From Sphingobacteriaceae bacterium (lineage in GTDB: Bacteria; Bacteroidota; Bacteroidia; Sphingobacteriales; Sphingobacteriaceae): a stretch of 18,013 nucleotides of DNA. Shown here in pieces: positions 12,214 through 18,013 of the stretch; position 1 is the stretch's first letter; every line of letters starts with the position of its first letter. The stretch covers positions 1 through 18,013 of the forward strand of contig CANHHZ010000018.1 of assembly GCA_947460275.1 (NCBI GenBank), read 5' to 3'. A program made the translations under genes and the position numbers. The notes under the pieces are model-generated. The model made no database searches. It was not told the origin of the DNA and saw only the letters and a program-made list of their open reading frames with translations.

Positions 12214-15075
12214 CTATTGCATAAAACTACCATCGCCCATACGCATCATTTGCATACCATTTTTAGGTTTTGTGCCTGTCCATTTTTGTAATTTTGCGGT
12301 GATTCGTAGCATAAAGTACCTGCTCAAAGAGTTAGATTTTGTGTCAATAATTGCATTATCTGTGATGTTACGATTAATGAAATTATTTTGATTTAAAAGA
12401 TCAAATGCCTGAAAAGTGACACTAATTTTTCGCTTCCAAAGTTCTTTTTGCAAATAACCGTTAATCACTAATGGATTATTGGTGATATTAGAATTAATGC
12501 CACTTACATAGTTTTTACTCGCACTATAACCAAAAATTAATGTACTGGTAGGATAAAATTTTCCGTCGATATTTAAGGCCAAAGTTTTGGTTTTACTATC
12601 TAAAGAAGTTGGCAAGGTATTGTTCGATTTGATAAAAGTATAAGAAACAAAAGGATTTACTTCAAGCCAAGTCGTAGGATTAAGGCGTGGCCCAAGTCGC
12701 TCGTTAAAAGTCCAGGTCGTAGTAATATTTTTTATGTTATTACTCATAGACACTCCATGATTATGAGCAATATTACCGCTTAGCGAAAGGTTATACTTAC
12801 GGTTAGCAAGCTGTTTAGTAATACTGTAATTTCCATTTATACGATAAACCCCTCCTAAATTGAGGTATTGGGTCTCATTTTTTAAGCTATTATAAGCATC
12901 TCTAACTTGTACCACATTTCTTACTACGGCATCCTCTGTAAAAATGGTATTGGTGTTAATAGTATAGTTTAATTTAAGATTTGAAATGTAATTATTGTAG
13001 ACCGTATTTATGGTGTGGTTAAATGTTACTTTCAAATTTGGATTACCTACTACCGGATTTTGAGGATTTGAAACATCTCTTACAGGCTGTATTTGGTCAA
13101 AAGTGGGCTCTACGGCATTACCCGAGTAGTTAACCTGCATACTGTGCTGTTTAGACCATAAATACTGAAATCTGGCTATTGGAATTAAATTAAAACTAGT
13201 TCGATAGGTACTTGTGCCTAAACTTGCCTTAGTACCGCTAAGCAATCCAGGAACAGCGGTTACGCCTAATGAAAATTTAAATTTGGCGGTTTTAGCTACA
13301 CCATATCTATAGTTGAGTGCAATGCGATATTGTGTAAATGAATAGTCGTAAATATTACTTAGCGAATCTACAATGTTGGATAGACCAGAAGAATTGATAT
13401 TACTGGTTGTGGCTGTATTGTCATAGCCATTATAATTAATCTGTCCGTTAAACTCCAATTGGGTATTATCGGTTAAAGGCTCCGCAAAAGTGATACTAGC
13501 CCTATATTTTTTAGTTAAATTTGCTCTAGCTACCAAGCGATGAATTAACGAGTCTTTTAGCACTACATTACTTGTATTTTGATAATAAATAATATCAGCA
13601 TTACGCTCTTGTTGTAAATCTTGATGGGCATTGTCTAAGTTAGCTTGTATAGACAAATTTCTGCGAGGATTTGCAAAAATGTGTTGATAAAAAATTATAC
13701 CGCCTAGATTTGGCCGTGTATTATTGGTTGTATTTAAACTCTTTTGATCTTGGTGTATTAAACCAGTTTGTATAACTGTGGCTTGGCTCTCACTACCAGT
13801 AAACGAATAGGAAAGAGATGGGCTGATTCTTAAAAAATTATTTTTGTTAAAATCTATCTCTATTTCCGAACTAAAATTATGTGCTTTAGTATTGTTGTTG
13901 TTTAAGCTTTCGTTACTAGAAAAAATGGTTCCTCTAGAACTAAATATTTGAGATAGGCTACTATTGGAGACCTCCGTAGTGTTAAAATTGTATTTGTAGT
14001 TGGTGTTTATCTTAATTTTTTTGCTCAATTGGTCGCGGTAAGAAAACGAGTTATTACCTGTATTTGTTGTACCACCACTACCACTATTTGAATTGCTTTG
14101 GGCATTAGTATTTCCACCGGTATTGGCATTATTCCCCCTTGCTTGTCCGGTATTTGCGCCATTTTGGCTATCCGAATTTGCGATACCGTTTACCGTATTA
14201 TTTAATCTAGCATTAAGACCTACAATCTGATTTCCATTTAACCTTGTAGCAAAAACAGTTCCTTCATATCGATCGTTGTTTCCTACGCCTGCGGCAATAT
14301 TAGCAGTATTTCCTACAGATTTATCGACACGAGTTACAATATTCAAAATCTTTTCAGGATCGCCATCTTTTATACCAGTTCTAGCAGCTTGATCGCCGTA
14401 GTCATCTACAATCTGAACTTTATCCACTATTTCTGCAGGCAAATTTTGAATCGCTGTAGCTACATCTCCACCTAAATAAATTTTTCCGTTAATTTTTGCT
14501 TTGGTCACTGCTGTACCCTGGTGGTTAAGCGAGCCATCATTACCCACCTCCATCCCTTCCATTTTTTTAAGTAACTCATCTACAGTTGCATTTGGCCTTA
14601 CCACATAATCTTTGGCCTTGTACTCCACCGTATCTGTTTTGTAAGTTATAGATGGAGAACCATTTACAACCACTTCATCCAATACTCTAGTAGCTGGTTT
14701 TAAAACCAGGGGGTCCATAACAATTCTTGCAATAGCATCGTTTTGTTTAAATTTAGCCACCCATGGCGCATATCCCAAACTATTTATGCTCATGGTATAA
14801 GTAGCCGATTTTACATTTTTAAAAACAAAAATACCATCTGCATTTGTACGTGTGGTTAAAGTATCTTTTTCGGACGTTAGACGTACAGTAGTACCTTGTA
14901 TGCCAGAATCAGTTGTGTCTTTCACAATTCCACTAACTTCGCGTAAAAGTAGCGGCGGCAGAATATTTACCTTAGACGCCGCATTTTGTGCATACAGCCG
15001 AGTAGGTAGTCCGACTAAAAAAAACAACGTTGATGTGATAAATAAAAAGGTGAAATACCTATAAAATTTTAACAT
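12214..15075 (-). CDS. TonB-receptor-like outer-membrane beta-barrel protein with carboxypeptidase-regulatory-like domain
   Basis: A 953-residue outer-membrane protein. In order: a signal peptide (about 1-29, cleavage near LYA-Q), a carboxypeptidase D regulatory-like beta-sandwich (about 46-123, from VSGIVKDTTDSGIQG), a plug-like domain (about 132-250, with VDELLKKMEGMEVGNDGS and the conserved LPAEIVDKVQIVDDYGDQA), then a barrel of alternating amphipathic strands to about 930. Residues 292-343 are an Asn/Gly/Ser/Thr-rich low-complexity loop. The last strand (RYFMLRITAKLQKW) is followed by about 20 polar residues, so the chain does not end with the usual terminal aromatic. Members of this group are annotated as TonB-dependent receptors or outer-membrane beta-barrel family proteins; the substrate is unknown and no SusD partner is present. 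The gene starts 29 bases after the CBM9-like gene and is almost certainly in the same operon. Confidence 0.9.
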   Translation of the reverse strand: MLKFYRYFTFLFITSTLFFLVGLPTRLYAQNAASKVNILPPLLLREVSGIVKDTTDSGIQGTTVRLTSEKDTLTTRTNADGIFVFKNVKSATYTMSINSLGYAPWVAKFKQNDAIARIVMDPLVLKPATRVLDEVVVNGSPSITYKTDTVEYKAKDYVVRPNATVDELLKKMEGMEVGNDGSLNHQGTAVTKAKINGKIYLGGDVATAIQNLPAEIVDKVQIVDDYGDQAARTGIKDGDPEKILNIVTRVDKSVGNTANIAAGVGNNDRYEGTVFATRLNGNQIVGLNARLNNTVNGIANSDSQNGANTGQARGNNANTGGNTNAQSNSNSGSGGTTNTGNNSFSYRDQLSKKIKINTNYKYNFNTTEVSNSSLSQIFSSRGTIFSSNESLNNNNTKAHNFSSEIEIDFNKNNFLRISPSLSYSFTGSESQATVIQTGLIHQDQKSLNTTNNTRPNLGGIIFYQHIFANPRRNLSIQANLDNAHQDLQQERNADIIYYQNTSNVVLKDSLIHRLVARANLTKKYRASITFAEPLTDNTQLEFNGQINYNGYDNTATTSNINSSGLSNIVDSLSNIYDYSFTQYRIALNYRYGVAKTAKFKFSLGVTAVPGLLSGTKASLGTSTYRTSFNLIPIARFQYLWSKQHSMQVNYSGNAVEPTFDQIQPVRDVSNPQNPVVGNPNLKVTFNHTINTVYNNYISNLKLNYTINTNTIFTEDAVVRNVVQVRDAYNSLKNETQYLNLGGVYRINGNYSITKQLANRKYNLSLSGNIAHNHGVSMSNNIKNITTTWTFNERLGPRLNPTTWLEVNPFVSYTFIKSNNTLPTSLDSKTKTLALNIDGKFYPTSTLIFGYSASKNYVSGINSNITNNPLVINGYLQKELWKRKISVTFQAFDLLNQNNFINRNITDNAIIDTKSNSLSRYFMLRITAKLQKWTGTKPKNGMQMMRMGDGSFMQ

Positions 15076-15104
15076 AGAGAGCGGTTAAAGAGCCATTTTA
15101 GCAA

Positions 15105-15944
15105 TTATTTAATGAGAGTGTATTTGCCCCAAAAGTTAACGGGTGCCATTAAATCTTGGTTTGCATTGATATTATTATTTATTGGATTAAGATTTCTACC
15201 GTTTCCACCCGCCCCAAAACCATTTGGATTACGTTGAGTTGAGTTTTGTAAACCCATCATGGTGCTTAAGCCATTTACTTTTAGCTGATAGGCAATGGTT
15301 GTAAGTTCATCTGAATTTGAAGTTAAATTGCTTAGAGGAATAGCAAATTCGCAAAAATATAATCCATCTTTAGTTATAGAAGCGAAAGCTTTTATTCCAT
15401 ATTCGTTGTAAATCGAAATCAATGAATCTGTTATGTTTTTAAATCCAAATACTTTAATTTCCTTTACCGCTGCCAATTGTGCCTTTTGCATGGCTAACAG
15501 AACTGAATCTTTTTTATTGGCTGATTGTGAGGAGGTATTTTGAAATCCACTCGGGCCATTTACCTGCCTATTTTGACCTTGGCGTATTCTTTGAGCTCCA
15601 TTATTTCTACTAATTAAGGGATAAGTGAGCCCTAGGGCATCTTTCTCTCTTTTCTTTCCTTCTAGATTAATCATAAACGTAATGCCGCCGAGCATAATTT
15701 TATTGATGACTGATGTGGTTGTAGATTTGATTACTATATACAAATTTTTATCATCATTTGTTAAACTGTAAAACAACGCTGTTCTTTTATTTTCAGCAGC
15801 AAAGCTGTTATTCCATTCCAAATCTTTGCCATCTATTTTAATGTTATTTGGCACAGATGGATTAACAATTTGTACATCAGGTAATTTTTGAGCCATTAAA
15901 TCACCCGTTGCAAAAAGAAATAAAATAAGGAAAATTTTTTTCAT
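15105..15944 (-). CDS. secreted CBM9/DOMON-like protein, function unknown
   Basis: A 279-residue exported protein. The signal peptide is about 1-19 (MKKIFLILFLFATGDLMAQ). The start of the mature part has IKIDGKDLEWNNSFAA (35-50), the 'IDG...EW' signature at the edge of CBM9/DOMON-type beta-sandwiches, followed by strands (ALFYSLTNDDKNLYIVIKS) and GGITFMIN (86-93). A later strand pair is GLYFCEFAIPLSNL (194-207). Two Asn/Gly/Gln-rich segments interrupt the fold (about 119-145 and 234-264). The ATG at 15944 is chosen over one at 15965 because the latter would place a TAnnTTTG element inside the coding region and precede the signal peptide by seven residues. The beta-barrel gene follows 29 bases downstream, so the pair likely acts together at the outer membrane. 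Ligand and activity are unknown; enzyme motifs are absent. Confidence 0.8.
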   Translation of the reverse strand: MKKIFLILFLFATGDLMAQKLPDVQIVNPSVPNNIKIDGKDLEWNNSFAAENKRTALFYSLTNDDKNLYIVIKSTTTSVINKIMLGGITFMINLEGKKREKDALGLTYPLISRNNGAQRIRQGQNRQVNGPSGFQNTSSQSANKKDSVLLAMQKAQLAAVKEIKVFGFKNITDSLISIYNEYGIKAFASITKDGLYFCEFAIPLSNLTSNSDELTTIAYQLKVNGLSTMMGLQNSTQRNPNGFGAGGNGRNLNPINNNINANQDLMAPVNFWGKYTLIK

Positions 15945-15952
15945 ACTTAAAA

Positions 15953-15960
15953 CAAACCTA
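15953..15960 (-). promoter_or_regulatory. -7 element of the CBM9-like / beta-barrel operon
   Basis: Minus-strand TAGGTTTG (15960 to 15953) matches TAnnTTTG exactly and predicts a start near 15949, only about five bases before the ATG at 15944. No -33 TTTG is visible. Confidence 0.45.
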
Positions 15961-16124
15961 ATCATAATAAATCAGGTTGTTTAATTGACGAGTAATAATT
16001 AGGATAGTTTAATGAGCTATTTCATATTTCAAAAGACAATAAAGTGAAGAAAGAGGATAAAGCCTAATAAATGGAACAGAAGACGTTTTAATTAATTTTA
16101 AAACCCCAACACCTCACTAAATTG

Positions 16125-17906
16125 TTACTTTAAAGGGGTTGATTGATAACTCTCTGCCAATTTGAGCGCATTGTAGGCATTAACTACACCACCACTTCTA
16201 CATAGCTCTGAAAAAGAAACACGAACGGTTTCGTCTCGTTCGTTTTTATAGGACACTTTTCGATCTACCTTAACAACGGATTTTAAAATAATATCCTTTA
16301 CTTGAACTGGCGTGAATTCAGGATGATAGCTCAAAATTAATGCAGCTAAGCCTGAAACTACAGGTGCCGCCATACTAGTTCCATCAAACTCTTCATATTT
16401 AGACGAAGGAACAGTAGAGTTGATCATGAAACCTGGTGCAAAAACATCAACCGTGTATTTTCCGTAATTAGAAAACGAAGCTTTTAAGTCGCCATCTAAT
16501 TTATAAGCACTAGCACCAACATCTATCCAGTTATTGGCATGAGGCAATTTAAACTTCAAGGTGTCTACCGGAGCTATGATGGGTTTGTTATAAGGAGAAT
16601 TCATTCCAATTTGGCGCATTCTATCGTTTTGATACCGATCCTCTGGTTGAGGTTTAATAAAATCAGTTAATGATTTTACTTTGTTTTTCCTTGCATATTC
16701 TTGAGCCTCTTCACTATCAAAATACTTAGTGGGATAATTTTCTTCGATATCATTGTTTTGGTTGTCGTTGCCAGCTGCGTGTATTAATAATACGCCTTTT
16801 TGCTCAGCATATTTTACAGCTTCATCCACTGCTTTTTTATCCCATTTATAACTTTTACCAAAACTCATATTAATTATTCTCGCCCCATTATCAACCGCAT
16901 AACGAATGCCATTGGCAACATCTTTATCACGCTCATCACCTTCAGGAACAACTCTAATCGTCATGATACTTACATGATTAGCAACGCCATTAATACCTAT
17001 CGCATTTGACCTATTGGCAGCAATAATTCCCGAAACATGTGTTCCATGGTCTGCATTAGGGCCAATTACATCGTTGTTTCCATAGTTTCGCTGGTTTGGG
17101 TTTAAGTAATCATCTCCAACTAGTTCTGCTCTTTGATCATATTTTGCTTCCAAATTATATGCAAGCATTACATCCAATTCATGAAATCCTTTTTTAATTT
17201 CATGATAAAATTTATCAACAGAACCCTCGTCACGTATACCTTTTTTAATGATTTTAAGCACATATTCTTCCATTTCATCATCAGCTTTATACTGATCTAA
17301 ATCTGAAAGAGATGGGATATCTTTATGGTGTATAAAGGCAACCGAATCCATTAATTTTTTTATGGTTTGATAAAAAGGAAAGGCACTAGAAGCGTCATCA
17401 TATTTTTTGCCAAAATCAGCTTGTGCTCTTCTATATAAGTTGTACTCGACTTTTTCAACGCTATCAAGTACTGTGGTCATAATTACAGATTTATACTTTT
17501 CATCATATTTTCTGATAATCCTTACCAATTCTAAGTTATCATAAGTTAAATTCTTACCTTTTTTTCCTAAAAAATTCCAACCGTGAACATCATCAATATA
17601 TCCGTTGCCGTCATCGTCGATACCATTGTTAGGAATTTCTTTTTCATTGGTCCATAAAACATCCTTTAAATCTTCGTGATTAATATCTGTTCCTCCATCA
17701 ATTACAGCTACAACAATCTTTTGTTTAGGTGGTTTATTCTTAAGCAATTCATTATAGGTCTTTTCAGTACTGATACCAAAAAAACCACTTTCGGCTAAAT
17801 CCAAATTATACCAGTTAGATGGCAAAGTAACTTTTTTACTTTGCGCTTGAACTCCAACATTAATAAATAAAACAAAAAGAAATAATAATCTTAGATTTAA
17901 TCTCAT
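16125..17906 (-). CDS. secreted S8 family (subtilisin-like) serine peptidase
   Basis: A 593-residue exported protease. The signal peptide is about 1-21 (cleavage near VQA-Q). The catalytic triad is D70 in VVAVIDGGTDINHEDL, H287 in DHGTHVSGIIAAN and S511 in FDGTSMAAPVVSGLAAL; the oxyanion asparagine is N380 in HAAGN. After the Asp motif comes an acidic, probably calcium-binding loop (NNGIDDDGNGYIDD, 93-106). The Asp and His motifs are about 217 residues apart, against roughly 30-40 in classical subtilisins, because of a largely helical, charged insert (about 120-280). There is no recognisable inhibitor_I9 prodomain and no C-terminal type IX secretion domain, so a periplasmic or lipid-free outer location is likely. 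The ATG at 17906 directly precedes the signal peptide. The CBM9-like gene follows after a 180-base gap with its own -7 element; the functional link is unclear. Confidence 0.94.
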   Translation of the reverse strand: MRLNLRLLFLFVLFINVGVQAQSKKVTLPSNWYNLDLAESGFFGISTEKTYNELLKNKPPKQKIVVAVIDGGTDINHEDLKDVLWTNEKEIPNNGIDDDGNGYIDDVHGWNFLGKKGKNLTYDNLELVRIIRKYDEKYKSVIMTTVLDSVEKVEYNLYRRAQADFGKKYDDASSAFPFYQTIKKLMDSVAFIHHKDIPSLSDLDQYKADDEMEEYVLKIIKKGIRDEGSVDKFYHEIKKGFHELDVMLAYNLEAKYDQRAELVGDDYLNPNQRNYGNNDVIGPNADHGTHVSGIIAANRSNAIGINGVANHVSIMTIRVVPEGDERDKDVANGIRYAVDNGARIINMSFGKSYKWDKKAVDEAVKYAEQKGVLLIHAAGNDNQNNDIEENYPTKYFDSEEAQEYARKNKVKSLTDFIKPQPEDRYQNDRMRQIGMNSPYNKPIIAPVDTLKFKLPHANNWIDVGASAYKLDGDLKASFSNYGKYTVDVFAPGFMINSTVPSSKYEEFDGTSMAAPVVSGLAALILSYHPEFTPVQVKDIILKSVVKVDRKVSYKNERDETVRVSFSELCRSGGVVNAYNALKLAESYQSTPLK

Positions 17907-18013
17907 GGCAAAATGTTTAATTCAATTATACAATATTACGATTTTAAAAGATGTAGAAGTTTAAAAGAAAATATTTTAACAAAAATTTAACAGCAATAAA
18001 TTGGCAAAGAAAA

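Noticed and set aside
12197..12391. Plus-strand open frame overlapping the 3' end of the beta-barrel gene
   Set aside because: Antisense shadow of well-supported coding sequence, TTG start, no recognisable protein features.
16101..16141. AACCCC/GGGGTT inverted repeat at the end of the S8 peptidase gene as a terminator
   Set aside because: Only six pairs around a 27-base loop, with an interrupted T-run; too weak to call. The 15966-16124 gap otherwise shows no gene or clear element.
1..18013. CRISPR array, prophage, insertion sequence or defence island
   Set aside because: No regularly spaced repeats, transposase, integrase, terminal inverted repeats or nuclease/toxin genes were found; gene order and composition look uniform and chromosomal.

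Overview
The window is a chromosomal segment from a Bacteroidota bacterium, most likely family Sphingobacteriaceae (Pedobacter-like). The reasons are an AT-rich composition, a lack of convincing Shine-Dalgarno sequences before most genes, promoters of the Bacteroidota type (TTG or TTTG, about 19-21 bases, then TAnnTTTG), and gene types typical of the phylum: an ECF sigma factor of the 'SINTALGRMRYAL' type, a Bacteroidota-style TamB, a RibBA fusion, a START-like domain protein, and an outer-membrane beta-barrel protein with an N-terminal carboxypeptidase-regulatory-like domain. The family-level assignment is my inference; no rRNA is present to confirm it.

Left part (1-2940, plus strand): an ECF sigma factor, a small charged 62-residue protein, a strong terminator, then nth (endonuclease III) and recA, each with its own recognisable promoter. 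recA ends in a bidirectional terminator. Next, on the minus strand, come tsaD (tRNA t6A modification) and a small two-helix membrane protein 15 bases downstream. tsaD is divergent from tamB, a very large envelope protein gene that runs 4.4 kb rightwards and ends in a second bidirectional terminator whose loop contains the tamB stop codon.

Middle (8687-11854, minus strand): a START-like protein, an LptF/LptG-type permease and ribBA (riboflavin synthesis), read right to left. The first two look like an operon and ribBA has its own -7 element. A divergent tRNA-Met(CAU) with promoter and terminator follows at 11961-12037, then a possible 26-codon micro-ORF.

Right part (12214-17906, minus strand): a subtilisin-family (S8) secreted peptidase, then a two-gene unit of a secreted CBM9/DOMON-like protein and a TonB-receptor-like outer-membrane beta-barrel protein.

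Most of this is housekeeping or cell-envelope content. I see no CRISPR array, prophage, insertion sequence or obvious defence locus. The points most worth a second look are: the tamB start (no canonical start codon that fits the protein, and a good plus-strand promoter buried in the antisense 5' end of tsaD); TAnnTTTG elements sitting only 3-8 bases before the start codons of nth, lptF and the CBM9-like gene, which predicts leaderless or nearly leaderless mRNAs; the 26-codon micro-ORF; and the Asn/Gly-rich loops shared by the two proteins of the outer-membrane pair.
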